In this document: positions 45,354-55,398 of the stretch, piece after piece | Position numbering within the stretch: position 1 is the stretch's first letter | Layout: each line of letters opens with the position of its first letter | Origin: Saprospiraceae bacterium | Lineage (GTDB): Bacteria > Bacteroidota > Bacteroidia > Chitinophagales > Saprospiraceae | DNA length: 64,000 nt | Reading direction: 5' to 3' | Assembly (NCBI GenBank): GCA_041392805.1 | Contig: JAWKLJ010000002.1 | Span: forward strand, 2,743,001-2,807,000 | Made by a program: the position numbers and the translations under genes | The notes under the pieces: generated by a model | Told to the model about the DNA's origin: nothing | Databases searched by the model: none | Seen by the model: only the letters and a program-made list of their open reading frames with translations

Positions 45354-48300
45354 ATGAACGCCAAACTCTTTTTGATCGCTTCTGGTCTTTTTGCAACAAT
45401 TGTTCCCGCTTCCATTAATATGCCAGAAGCACCTGCTACACAAGACTTTACATCAACTTCGATAAAAGATTTCAGCAAGGCTGATCCTTCTGAAGGAATC
45501 ATACTTATGCCAGCTCCCCTTCCTAATCATACCGGGAGTGCTACCACCAGTTTCCCCATTAAATTGCCGCCCGGGAGGCAGGGTTTTTCCCCTAATATAG
45601 AAGTAAGTTACAATAGTGATGGTGGCCACAGTTGGTTGGGACAAGGCTGGATGTTAGATCCTCCTGCAATTAGTGTAGAAACCCGCTGGGGAGTGCCCAG
45701 GTATGATGCCTCAAAAGAAACAGAGACCTATCTATTGGAAGGAGAACAATTAGGTCCAGTGGCTCACCGAAAGGAATCAGAAAATCGAATACCGAACAAG
45801 GTTTTCCACTTGAGAGTCGAAGGTAATTTCTCAAGCATAATACGAAATGGTGCAAGCCCCGCAGATTATTGGTGGGAAGTCATCGACAAAGAGGGTACGC
45901 ATTATTTCTATGGTGGAGTAGAGGGCAATGGCGTAGAAGAAAGTGCTGTATTAAGGGATGATGCAGGTAATATCACCCAATGGAACTTAGTAGAAACCAA
46001 GGATAGAAATGACAATTTTATTCGTTACCATTATGTGATGGTTGAAGACACTGGGGTACAGGGAGGTATACTACCAGGGAGGGAAATTTATCTTGATTAT
46101 ATCACCTATACAGGCCATCGTGCTGTGGAGGGCCCTTACAAAGTAAGCTTCAAAAGAGACCGACAACTTGGTGAGAACAAACGCATAGATATTGCCATTG
46201 ATGCTAGCGCCGGTTTCAAGCGAGTGACCGCTGACCTGCTACGGAAAATAGAGGTGACTTACAGGGGAGAATTGATAAGGAGCTATGATTTCACCTATCA
46301 ACAAGGCTCATTTTTTAAAACCTTGTTAGCTGGTATCACGGCATACGACAAATTGGGCGCCCCCTTTTATACCCACACCATGGAATACTATAATGACGTG
46401 AATGAAGGAGGTCAATTTCGACCCCTTGCGAATGAAACGTCATGGAGCGTGACAAATGATGAAGTAAGAGGCGGCATTGTCAATCCTATTCCAGGTTTTG
46501 ATGGAAAAACCAGCCTGTTAGGTGGCGCTAAATCGGATAATTTTGATGTAGGATCTGCTATAACTGTAGGGCCTATAGGTAACCTGGTCACCAAAACGAA
46601 TACTGCAGGTGGAAGTTTCTCTTATGCCGAGTCAAATGGAGAAGGCTTACTGGCTTTGGTAGACATCAATGGGGATGGTTTACCTGATAAGTTATTCAGT
46701 GAAAATGGTGCGCTCTATTATCGACCAAATCTAGTCGGAAAAGAGGATGGCGAAACTACTTTTGGTGGGAAGCGGTTGGTCAGGGGAGTGAAGCAATTCA
46801 GCCACTCCAAGACCAGAAGTACCACCCTGGGAGCGGAGGCGCATCCTGGGCCGCTCTTTGTTGGTTATGAAAACACCAAATCCAAAACGACTACTGATAC
46901 CTATTTTTCTGATTTTAATGGAGATGGCTTGATTGATATCGCCAATAAGGGGCGGGTTTATTTTAATCACATTGATGAAAATGGGGACCCCGTCTTTACC
47001 AACGATAGTGGAGATACCCCGAGCCCCATTTTTGCGGAAGGCACCCTGGACCAGGACGCAGTCGGCCCAACACCAGCGGAATTGGAAGCCTTGATGGATG
47101 AGTTTCCGCTCCATGATGTGGTGCGCATGTGGGAAGCACCCTATGCTGGCGTCATCGTCATTCAAGCACCTGTCCAATTGATAAATGATGGCGCGGATTA
47201 TCCTGCAAAAGATGGGGTGAAAGTAAGTATACAGCACAAAGGGAACTGGCTCTGGCAGACGACCATTGCTGCTGATGATTATGGTATTAAAACCCCAACG
47301 GGAACCAACCAGGTAAATATTCAAAAAGGTGATCGAATCTACTTTAGGGTACAATCGCTATTTGATGGTGCCTTTGATCGGGTGGCTTGGGACCCCGAAA
47401 TTATTTATCAGGATATTCCCGCTTCCGAATTAGATGCCAATGGGTTGCAAGTCGGACGCTTCAAAGCTTCGGAGGATTTTTTGCTATCTTCTTGCCAATC
47501 CGTGAGTATGACCCTTGATGGCCGGGTGAGGGTGGAAGGTAAACTGCTCAAACCCTTGACTTCAGATGACCTCACACTGGCTATTGAAAAGACAGATGCG
47601 AATGGTGCAGTTAGTATCATTTATAGCACGGATATTTCTGGCGCTGAGGCAACGGAGCAAGATATCATTATTGAAGACCTGCCCGTAAAAACGGACGATG
47701 AACTGCTGTTTAAGCTGACTAGCACCACTAATGTGGATTGGGCTATGATTTCTTGGGTGCCAAGACTCTATTATACGTCAGCCGACGATGGTTCCGCCGT
47801 GTTTAGCGCTAATGGTTCCCCCTTATTCGATTTTTGCCCCTCTGTTGCCTACAGCATGTTTAACGAAATCGTAAAGCGTAGTGTCATTTGGGAAGTACAA
47901 GATACTGGTTTGGCGACCATTACACCTACCGCCGGTAATTTTACGACAGGATTGAGCTTTTTCACGCTTTCAGTAAAAAAAGTAAATAAATTGTTAGGAA
48001 AAGTCAGCTACCTCAATAATACACCGCTGAGTAATACACCTTTAAGTATACCTGTATCGCTAGGAGATAGCCTGTATATCGAATACCATGTTTCTCAATC
48101 CTTTTTAGCCAATCCCCCCAATAATCCGACCGCAGCGGTGTCTTTAAATGGGCAAACCACAACAGTGGAAGCTGGCTTATTTGCGCAACAGATCAAGGAA
48201 GATCAAATATTTGGACCCCAATACCGTGGGTGGGGTCAATTCATTTATAATGGCAACAGAGGACGTGCTGATATTCCGATAGATGAAGCGTCCTTGCATT

Positions 48301-51300
48301 TAGATGATGGATTAATGGATGTTGACACGACCATTAACTATGAAAACCCGGAAGACCTGGAGGGCGATTTTTATGACCCGACCAAGGCCATCTTCATCAG
48401 CATGATTGCTGACCCCAAATCGGGCGCCTGGCTTGGGTACGATAACTTGACTTACATCACCAAAGAAGAGATAAGTAGTTCTAGGATGGGGGAAGACAAT
48501 TTGTTACCCCTACCAACCTCAAGTGAAGGCTCAGGCGCAAGTGCCCCTAACCTGCTATCCGAAACCACCATGAATAGTGTCGCTGGAGGCGCTGGATTTG
48601 GCGCCGTATCTGGCTCCGGTGGTTCTTCTTGGACTAGCCTCGACACCAAGCTGGATATGATGGACATGAATGGTGACCGTTATCCAGATGTCGTCACCCC
48701 TAGGAAAATCCAATATACGACAACTCGTGGAGGATTAGAATCTAGAACATTTGCTCACAATCTCGGTACCCATGAAGCCAAAAGCAAAGCCATTGGTTTT
48801 ACGCTGGGCGGCGCCTTTGTTTATTCCAGGGTGAGCAACGCTGGAGAAGCCAGAGGGCGGCGCTCCAAGGCGAGCAAGGCCAAAGCCAAAAGCGGAGGCC
48901 AGGCCAAACGTTCTCGGTCTGCTGCCAAAACTGCGGCATCTTCCATCGGAATTAGCGGTAATTTTGGTGATGATGGTGATGAGACGGTCCATACCTGGTT
49001 GGATATTAATGGGGATGGATTAACCGATAAGGTTTATCCTGATGGAAAGGTGGCACTCAATTTGGGTTACCGTTTTGCTCCATTGGAGCAGTGGGGGTAC
49101 CAAGGTCTACGAGCGGGGAAGAGCGTGGATTACGGTGGTGGGGCTGGCGTAAATATCGCCAACGGCAGTATTGCAGCAGGCTTTAGTTTGTCAAGAACGG
49201 ACAATTATGTCACCCATGACCTGGACGACCTCAATGGCGATGGTTTGGTAGATATGATTGTACTAGGTGACCCCTTGAAGGTGCGGTTAAACACGGGGAA
49301 TGGCTTTGGCCCGGAAATGAATTGGCCCGGCATCAATAAGATCAGTGATGGCACCGCTACGGGCGAATCCGTCAATGCGGCATTTACCGTTTGCGTTCCT
49401 ATCTTTTTTGTTCGGGTTTGTTTTAATCCAAGCACCTCGGTCGGACAGGGTGTCAGCAGGGAGTTCTCGCAATTTGAAGATATTGATGGAGATGGCTTTC
49501 CCGATTTTTTGATGTCCCAAAATGATGGCGAATTAAAGGTGAAAAAATCAACGATTGGTCGCACTAATCTTTTGAAAAAAGTCAATCGTCCTTTAGGGGC
49601 AGCCTTTACTTTAGATTATGATCTGTCGACTAGCAATGATAAAATGGCCAGGCGAAAATGGGTACTTAGCACCGTATTGGTAGATGATGGATTCAAAGGT
49701 GATGGGGCAGACCAGTTGAAAAGCCGATTTGTGTACCAGAATGGCTATTTTGACCGCCATGAGCGGGCTTTTTATGGATTTGGCACCGTCATGGCCCACC
49801 AATTGGATACAGAAAGCGGGGATGCGATTTACCGAACCGCTGTTTATACCTATGCTAACCAAAATTTTTACACCAAAGGGCTGCTTTTATCTGAAGTGAT
49901 CCAAGATGCGGAAGGGAATAAATACGTAGAAACGCGTTATGATTACCAATTAAAAGACATTGAAACGGGCTCCAATTTGCCTCCTATTTTGGCCAATGAT
50001 GATGCCGGTGCGGCTTTCCCTGCCATGGTGCAAACTACGCTCCTTTATTACGAAGGACAAACAGAACCTGGCCTGCAACGGGTCAGGACTTATGCCTACG
50101 ACGCAATAGGAAACATCATACGAGAAGTTGATTTTGGCAACGGAACGGCTGGCGATCAACTCACCATCGAAACGACCTATCATGACCTGGCAGACAAATA
50201 CATCAAATCCATGCCTGCCGAAAGCAAATACTTTACTCAGGATGGTCTGGTTCGGCATCGAACCACCACCCTTGATGGGAGTGGTAACCCCCTTGAAATT
50301 CGCCAATACCTGGAAGATGGAACAGCCGCTCAAATAAACATGGATTATGACCAATATGGCAATATTATAAAATTGGTACGCCCCGAAAACCATCAAGGAG
50401 AAAGGATGTATTTTGATTATACCTATGATGAAGAAGTACAAACTTATGTTACCCGCATTGAGGATGCCTACGGCTATCATTCAGAAAATAAATATGAATT
50501 TCTTTTTGGGCAGTTACTGGAAACCAAAGACCTCAATGAGCAGCGTACGATATATACCTATGACGAAAGAGGGCGGATGACTACCCTGGTCAGCCCGTAT
50601 GAATGGATGGCAGGAAAGCCTTATACGATGGCTTTTGAATATTTCCCGGACGCAGCAGTTCCTTATGCCAAAACCCGACACTATGATCCGGAACACGGCG
50701 ACGACATACTATTTATTCATTTTATGGATGGCCTGCAAAGAGACCTTCAAGACAAACAAATGGCAGCACGCTTCAAAGGAGATGGCCAAACAGATGAATC
50801 CCAGTTTATTGTTTCTGGCGAAGAGCTGTACGATGCTTTTGGCAGGGTAGTTAAGCGTTATTACCCGATCACCGAGCCTTTGGGAAGTGAAGGGGTATTA
50901 AATCCCAATATAGATAATGTCCCCCCTACTGAAATTACCTATGATATTCTTGACCGAGAGCGTAAGACCCGTTTACCAGATGGGACCGAAATGGAGTTTA
51001 GGTATGAAATCACATCCGATAATGCCGGGCAAACCCGGTTTAAAACCATTACTAAAGACCCATTGGAACGCCTTAAAGATACCTATACGGACGTCAGGGG
51101 TAATGTAAGTGCGACTGTTGATTACGGCCCAGAAGGAGAAATATGGACCCATTTCACTTACAACCCATTGTCTGAGTTATTAGTCGTAACCGATGATTTT
51201 GACAATGAAACGGTTTACACATACGACCAATTTGGGCGCCGAACCAGCACAAGTCATCCAGCGGCAGGCCTTACGGAATTCTTTTATGACCTGTCCGGCA

Positions 51301-53756
51301 ATATGACGAAAAAAGTCACCCCTGTCATCCGACAAGTATTTGGCCAAGATGGGGCGATTCATTATAGCTATGACCATGAGCGCTTGACCAAAATAACCTA
51401 TCCAGAAAACATTCAAAACAATGTTCGTTTCCATTATGGCGAGGCAGGTGCCCCTTACCATAGAGCAGGCCGGGTTTGGCTGCAAGAGGATGCCAGTGGC
51501 GGGCAAGAATATTTCTTTGGACCTTATGGAGAGGTAAACAAGGAAATCCGCACCCTTATTATTAATTCGACCATTGTGGCTACCTATGTGTCAACTTTTG
51601 AGTACGATGGATGGGGTCGAATCCAGAAAATGGTTTATCCAGATGGAGAAGCCGTTGATTATCAATATAATCGTGCAGGCCAACTACAAGGGATGAAAGG
51701 CGAGAAATTAGGCGTTGCTTATGCCTATGTGGATCAGATCGGCTATGATAAATTTGGTGAAAAAGTCTTTTTAAAATACGGTAATGGTACGCGCACCAGC
51801 TTTGCCTATGAACCTGAAAGGCGCCGCCTGTCGGAAATAAAAGCGAGTACGCGAAGTGGGAAACAGTTGATGGATAATGAATACGAGTATGACCCCATGA
51901 ACAATATCTTGGCGATTCAATCCAAGTCTACCGCTGGGATCATCGGCGGAAATGCCAGTCATCAATATGCATACGATAGGTTGTACCGCTTGCAGAAAGC
52001 CAATGGGCAGTGGAAGGGTATCCAAGAAGAGGCCACCTATAGTTTAGATATGCAGTATGATAATTTGTACAATATTATTCAACAAACCCAACAGCATAGT
52101 ACCGGAAACCTTTCCAATTCGCCACAAGATTTCAGTAAGACTTATTTATATGAACAAGGCAGCGCCTATGCACCCACAAAGGTTGGAGAAGCAAATTACA
52201 CCTTCGATGCGAACGGAAATGTGACCTATATCAAGGACGAGAAAAGCACCCAGCAATTTATTTGGGATGAAGAGAATCGTTTGTCAGGTATTTCAGATGA
52301 TGGCTATATCAGTTTGTATACCTATGATGCAGGTGGAGATCGGGTTATAAAAAGCCATGGCGGCATCCAAGGTGTTTTTGTCAATGGTTTACCCGCTGGC
52401 ATTATTAACCATAATAGCAATTATACCGCCTATGTAAGTCCCTATTTTGTGGCAAAGAAAAACAGTTATTCCAAGCACTATTATATAGAAGGGGAGCGAA
52501 TTGCCAGTAAAATTGGGACTGGCAAATTCAGTAATAATTTATTGCCTTCTGGCCAAGGTGTTGTAGCCGGTAACATAGATTATAAACTGCGATTATTACA
52601 AATTCAACAAAGCTTATTGGCGTATTATGACTCCCTTGGCATTCCGCCCGGGCCGCCAACCTTGCCAGGCTACTATGCCCAGCCTGAGTTCACAGGTAGT
52701 CCGCTGCCTTCTCCGCCCGAAAGCTCGCCCTACACGGCGATCCCTGAAAACTGGCCACTCCCAATAGGCCCTCCGGACACCAGCGGTCCTCCTGGTCCCC
52801 CCGTTTGGATAACGGACAATCGCGATGAGGTGGAGCCGCCCTATGGTTATGAAGGGTTGGGTATCTATGAAGAAACGGAGCAGTTTTTCTATCATCCAGA
52901 TCATTTGGGCAGCAACAATTATTTATCAGATTATAATGGAGAGGCGCGACAATTTGCCACTTATTTGCCCTTTGGTGGCCTATTTGTTGAAGAGCAAGTA
53001 GACGGCCCACAACAGTCCTACCTCTACAATGGCAAGGAATTGGACCGTGAGACTGGGCTTTATTATTACGGCGCCCGGTATTACGACCCAACGGCTGCTA
53101 TTTGGTTTGGCGTCGATCCCCAGGCCGCCGCTTATCCCGGCATCTCACCCTATGCATATGTTGCCAACAATCCGGTGCTGTACACAGACCCTGATGGCGA
53201 ACGGATTACCATACGTTACGGGAAAAACAATGAAAAGAAAATTGAGTACAAATATGGTGCTCGTTATAAGGGGAATGATCCTTTTGTGAAGGATGTAGTC
53301 GCCTCCTTTGATTACCTGCGGCGGGGTGGGGTAGGTACCCTCATTAAAGAAGTAACCGGGCATAGAAAAAATGTCACTATTGTTCGTACGAAGGATTTAG
53401 ACGGATTAGCTTTTCACCCCAGAGGACATAGAATTTATTATCACCCCAGGTCTGGTTTGAAGACCGAAGAAGGTGGAAAACAATCTCCGGCCTTAGGTTT
53501 ATTACATGAGCTTGGCCACGCTAAGGGGTATATTGATAATTCGAGGGAAAATAACAGGCTAGTAGACATGCACGACAGTCATTATGATAACCTGGAAGAA
53601 AAAAGGGTGATTAAAGGGATCGAGAACCCTGCAGCTCGAAAGCTAGGTGAGGCGACGCGGAAGGGGCACGGCGGTAGTACCTTCCGTACCACTGGTCCTA
53701 CCTCGACCAAGCGGCCGGCTAGAAGCCCGAGGACGGTGCGGCGGCAGCGGGAATGA
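45354..53756 (+). CDS. Giant secreted SpvB/RHS-repeat protein with C-terminal HELGH metallopeptidase-like domain
   Basis: A 2800-residue polymorphic-toxin-like protein. After a signal peptide (about 1-22) comes an SpvB-type domain (A-P-L-P-N-H-T-G-S-A-T-T, V-S-Y-N-S-D-G-G-H-S-W-L-G near 60-100). FG-GAP/VCBS D-x-N-G-D-G motifs lie near 435, 520, 1103, 1217, 1291 and 1376. YD/RHS repeats cover about 1580-2500, then a proline-rich hinge (about 2435-2500). The RHS core Y-N-G-K-E-L-D-R-E-T-G-L starts near 2557, and D-P-D-G-E ends it near 2620. The last 180 residues carry H-E-L-G-H at 2718-2722 and a downstream N-L-E-E-K-R-V-I segment. They resemble the M91/NleD-like zinc-protease effector family. 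This is a Tc B-C-like plan in one chain. No immunity gene is evident downstream. Confidence 0.88.
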   Translation: MNAKLFLIASGLFATIVPASINMPEAPATQDFTSTSIKDFSKADPSEGIILMPAPLPNHTGSATTSFPIKLPPGRQGFSPNIEVSYNSDGGHSWLGQGWMLDPPAISVETRWGVPRYDASKETETYLLEGEQLGPVAHRKESENRIPNKVFHLRVEGNFSSIIRNGASPADYWWEVIDKEGTHYFYGGVEGNGVEESAVLRDDAGNITQWNLVETKDRNDNFIRYHYVMVEDTGVQGGILPGREIYLDYITYTGHRAVEGPYKVSFKRDRQLGENKRIDIAIDASAGFKRVTADLLRKIEVTYRGELIRSYDFTYQQGSFFKTLLAGITAYDKLGAPFYTHTMEYYNDVNEGGQFRPLANETSWSVTNDEVRGGIVNPIPGFDGKTSLLGGAKSDNFDVGSAITVGPIGNLVTKTNTAGGSFSYAESNGEGLLALVDINGDGLPDKLFSENGALYYRPNLVGKEDGETTFGGKRLVRGVKQFSHSKTRSTTLGAEAHPGPLFVGYENTKSKTTTDTYFSDFNGDGLIDIANKGRVYFNHIDENGDPVFTNDSGDTPSPIFAEGTLDQDAVGPTPAELEALMDEFPLHDVVRMWEAPYAGVIVIQAPVQLINDGADYPAKDGVKVSIQHKGNWLWQTTIAADDYGIKTPTGTNQVNIQKGDRIYFRVQSLFDGAFDRVAWDPEIIYQDIPASELDANGLQVGRFKASEDFLLSSCQSVSMTLDGRVRVEGKLLKPLTSDDLTLAIEKTDANGAVSIIYSTDISGAEATEQDIIIEDLPVKTDDELLFKLTSTTNVDWAMISWVPRLYYTSADDGSAVFSANGSPLFDFCPSVAYSMFNEIVKRSVIWEVQDTGLATITPTAGNFTTGLSFFTLSVKKVNKLLGKVSYLNNTPLSNTPLSIPVSLGDSLYIEYHVSQSFLANPPNNPTAAVSLNGQTTTVEAGLFAQQIKEDQIFGPQYRGWGQFIYNGNRGRADIPIDEASLHLDDGLMDVDTTINYENPEDLEGDFYDPTKAIFISMIADPKSGAWLGYDNLTYITKEEISSSRMGEDNLLPLPTSSEGSGASAPNLLSETTMNSVAGGAGFGAVSGSGGSSWTSLDTKLDMMDMNGDRYPDVVTPRKIQYTTTRGGLESRTFAHNLGTHEAKSKAIGFTLGGAFVYSRVSNAGEARGRRSKASKAKAKSGGQAKRSRSAAKTAASSIGISGNFGDDGDETVHTWLDINGDGLTDKVYPDGKVALNLGYRFAPLEQWGYQGLRAGKSVDYGGGAGVNIANGSIAAGFSLSRTDNYVTHDLDDLNGDGLVDMIVLGDPLKVRLNTGNGFGPEMNWPGINKISDGTATGESVNAAFTVCVPIFFVRVCFNPSTSVGQGVSREFSQFEDIDGDGFPDFLMSQNDGELKVKKSTIGRTNLLKKVNRPLGAAFTLDYDLSTSNDKMARRKWVLSTVLVDDGFKGDGADQLKSRFVYQNGYFDRHERAFYGFGTVMAHQLDTESGDAIYRTAVYTYANQNFYTKGLLLSEVIQDAEGNKYVETRYDYQLKDIETGSNLPPILANDDAGAAFPAMVQTTLLYYEGQTEPGLQRVRTYAYDAIGNIIREVDFGNGTAGDQLTIETTYHDLADKYIKSMPAESKYFTQDGLVRHRTTTLDGSGNPLEIRQYLEDGTAAQINMDYDQYGNIIKLVRPENHQGERMYFDYTYDEEVQTYVTRIEDAYGYHSENKYEFLFGQLLETKDLNEQRTIYTYDERGRMTTLVSPYEWMAGKPYTMAFEYFPDAAVPYAKTRHYDPEHGDDILFIHFMDGLQRDLQDKQMAARFKGDGQTDESQFIVSGEELYDAFGRVVKRYYPITEPLGSEGVLNPNIDNVPPTEITYDILDRERKTRLPDGTEMEFRYEITSDNAGQTRFKTITKDPLERLKDTYTDVRGNVSATVDYGPEGEIWTHFTYNPLSELLVVTDDFDNETVYTYDQFGRRTSTSHPAAGLTEFFYDLSGNMTKKVTPVIRQVFGQDGAIHYSYDHERLTKITYPENIQNNVRFHYGEAGAPYHRAGRVWLQEDASGGQEYFFGPYGEVNKEIRTLIINSTIVATYVSTFEYDGWGRIQKMVYPDGEAVDYQYNRAGQLQGMKGEKLGVAYAYVDQIGYDKFGEKVFLKYGNGTRTSFAYEPERRRLSEIKASTRSGKQLMDNEYEYDPMNNILAIQSKSTAGIIGGNASHQYAYDRLYRLQKANGQWKGIQEEATYSLDMQYDNLYNIIQQTQQHSTGNLSNSPQDFSKTYLYEQGSAYAPTKVGEANYTFDANGNVTYIKDEKSTQQFIWDEENRLSGISDDGYISLYTYDAGGDRVIKSHGGIQGVFVNGLPAGIINHNSNYTAYVSPYFVAKKNSYSKHYYIEGERIASKIGTGKFSNNLLPSGQGVVAGNIDYKLRLLQIQQSLLAYYDSLGIPPGPPTLPGYYAQPEFTGSPLPSPPESSPYTAIPENWPLPIGPPDTSGPPGPPVWITDNRDEVEPPYGYEGLGIYEETEQFFYHPDHLGSNNYLSDYNGEARQFATYLPFGGLFVEEQVDGPQQSYLYNGKELDRETGLYYYGARYYDPTAAIWFGVDPQAAAYPGISPYAYVANNPVLYTDPDGERITIRYGKNNEKKIEYKYGARYKGNDPFVKDVVASFDYLRRGGVGTLIKEVTGHRKNVTIVRTKDLDGLAFHPRGHRIYYHPRSGLKTEEGGKQSPALGLLHELGHAKGYIDNSRENNRLVDMHDSHYDNLEEKRVIKGIENPAARKLGEATRKGHGGSTFRTTGPTSTKRPARSPRTVRRQRE

Positions 53757-53783
53757 GGGGGAGGTGGCTTTTTGGGGGCTTGG

Positions 53784-53883
53784 TTTTTTTTGGACGGGGA
53801 GTTATTGGAGTTGAAGAGGTATTGGAGGGTTTTGGTCGCGTAGATGGGGCATAGCGGGTTGTTTGTATGTTACGTGGAAGTGG
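53784..53883 (+). repeat. 100-bp direct repeat, copy 1
   Basis: The segment starts with eight T and GGACGGGGAGTTATTGGAG. It recurs 189 bp downstream with only two substitutions and one deletion. Confidence 0.8.
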
Positions 53884-53972
53884 CGGGTGAGGGTTGTAGG
53901 TTGGTGTGGCACGGCGACACAGCCGCCATTTTAATTTTGATTGCCATTTTGATTCTACTGTGGCTAGCGTTT

Positions 53973-54071
53973 TTTTTTTTGGACGGGGAGTTATTGGAGT
54001 TTTAGAGGTATTGGAGGGTTTTGGTCGCGTAGATGGGGCATAGCGGGTTGTTTGTATGTTACGTGAAGTGG
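53973..54071 (+). repeat. 100-bp direct repeat, copy 2
   Basis: A near-identical copy of 53784-53883: TTGAAG becomes TTTTAG, and one G is lost in ACGTGGAAGTGG. Confidence 0.8.
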
Positions 54072-54247
54072 CTTGGGCTGAAACACTGGAGGTATTTTGA
54101 TTTTTGATTTTAATTGAATTATGGACATTATTGATCCGAATATTCTCGGTAATAATGTTTCACATTAAAACCGACTCCCCATCCCAAATTGTGAGATTGG
54201 TCAACTAGCTTCCTACAATAGCTTATGAAATCTGATTCTAATTGTTG

Positions 54248-54709
54248 TTACTCCATGATACTAGCCGTAGTAGCATCTACCCATTCAATTAGCTGTTGCT
54301 TTTGCGTTTCGGAGAGCTTGGCATCGCCATGAATAAAGGTGTAAATGCCCAGGGGCATTTCGTCTTCTTCTACCATTTCTTTGACTTCGTCCAGTTTTTT
54401 AAGCATTCTACGCTTGTTGTAAGTGGTCCACTCAGAGAAATTTAGTTCATCCTTGCCTTCCGTAATATCCTTTTTTAGCAACCAGGATACGGGGGCTACT
54501 TTGGAATACCACGGGTACACTACTTGATTGGAATGGCAATCGTAACAGGATGTTTTCAAAATGGCGCCAATTTCAGCGGTGGCCACGCCATTTTCAATGA
54601 TGTCACCAGGGTTAGGGCTCACATTTTCCGGATAATTAACCGGAATAAACTGAATAATAACCAAGGCGGCCAATACGACGATAGCCGCAATTTTTAGGTA
54701 TTTTTTCAT
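54248..54709 (-). CDS. Haem-binding domain protein (cytochrome c-like, C-Y-D-C-H)
   Basis: A 153-residue protein with an N-terminal membrane segment (about 6-24) and a single c-type haem motif C-Y-D-C-H (about 55-59). It continues S-N-Q-V-V-Y-P-W-Y-S-K-V-A-P-V-S-W-L, the hallmark of the Haem_bd (PF14376) family. An M-P-L-G-I-Y segment near 115-120 may supply the distal Met ligand. It would sit in the periplasm tethered to the inner membrane and carry electrons. Its start shares one base with the stop of the upstream haem protein gene, so the two are one operon. Confidence 0.87.
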   Translation of the reverse strand: MKKYLKIAAIVVLAALVIIQFIPVNYPENVSPNPGDIIENGVATAEIGAILKTSCYDCHSNQVVYPWYSKVAPVSWLLKKDITEGKDELNFSEWTTYNKRRMLKKLDEVKEMVEEDEMPLGIYTFIHGDAKLSETQKQQLIEWVDATTASIME

Positions 54710-55134
54710 TATTCGAATAGTTTTGTAGCCAGGGCATCAGCCCAATCCATTAAAAGTTTCGTTTCCTCCTTGGTCAATTTATCTTCTGGGTGTTTTTTAA
54801 GATGATCTTCAGGAGGCATTTCATTTTTTTCAAGGGACTCAATGATCGCATCTAGGGCATAGACTTGATCCATTTTTGCTAATTTGGGCAATTGATCCCA
54901 TAATAACTCTTTTTTTGCATCTTCATCCTTTCCCTTTTCACTGTGGCAGTCATAACATTTGGCATCAATGATGGTCTTGATTTTACCCGTATATTGGATG
55001 ATGACCGAGTCGGTAGTGGTCAATGTTTCACCTGTTCCGTAGGGTGCAAGAGTCGTATCTGGAACGGACGTATTGCCCAGGAAAACAAGGAGGGTGAGGA
55101 TAGAAATAGGAATTAATTTCAGTGCGGTTTTCAT
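54709..55134 (-). CDS. Small periplasmic haem-binding protein (C-Y-D-C-H)
   Basis: A 141-residue exported protein with a signal peptide (M-K-T-A-L-K to about residue 25) and one haem motif C-Y-D-C-H near 59-63. An acidic/lysine-rich segment and an E-M-P-P-E-D-H motif near 106-112 follow; the Met is a possible axial ligand. It belongs to the same broad haem-binding family as the following gene but lacks the P-W-Y-S-K-V signature. It overlaps that gene by one base. A redox role, possibly linked to a c-type respiratory branch, is inferred. Confidence 0.8.
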   Translation of the reverse strand: MKTALKLIPISILTLLVFLGNTSVPDTTLAPYGTGETLTTTDSVIIQYTGKIKTIIDAKCYDCHSEKGKDEDAKKELLWDQLPKLAKMDQVYALDAIIESLEKNEMPPEDHLKKHPEDKLTKEETKLLMDWADALATKLFE

Positions 55135-55253
55135 TTTCGTTGTGCTTGGTTTACTGCATAATTACTGTGAAAATAAATAATATTTGGAAAATAGGGAGAC
55201 CTTAACTTTTGTTTAAGCAAACCTTTTGAGTATCAATTTTTATTGCTAAAAAA

Positions 55254-55276
55254 ATTTTACTCAGTTAAAATTTTCT
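55254..55276 (+). repeat. ATTTTACTCAGT-NNN-AATTTTCT motif, copy 3
   Basis: This copy is identical over 23 bp to copy 2 (42253-42275) and lies between the divergent haem-protein operon and the glucosaminidase gene. Confidence 0.6.
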
Positions 55277-55398
55277 CATCAATAAAACATCTTTATCAAA
55301 AAAGCATTACATAAAAGAGCTTCATTCGGAAAATTAGGTATTCTTAAAAAAATATTTTTTCTTTAAGCCTGAAGAAACCAACACCTAAAACAGAAAAC

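Larger units (their letters stand above)
53757..54247. other. Non-coding region with duplicated 100-bp segment after the RHS gene
   Basis: This 491-bp region is G-rich on the plus strand near its start and contains two near-identical copies of a 100-bp sequence. No intact gene is visible, and in particular no immunity-type gene for the RHS toxin. Confidence 0.6.

Noticed and set aside
46731..47354. 207-codon antisense frame inside the RHS gene
   Set aside because: It is a shadow of the RHS reading frame, like others at 49950-50480 and 52690-53091; no recognisable domains and no independent spacing.
53924..53955. GCCATTTT-type short tandem similarity between the two 100-bp copies
   Set aside because: Only two short imperfect units; too little to call a separate repeat.
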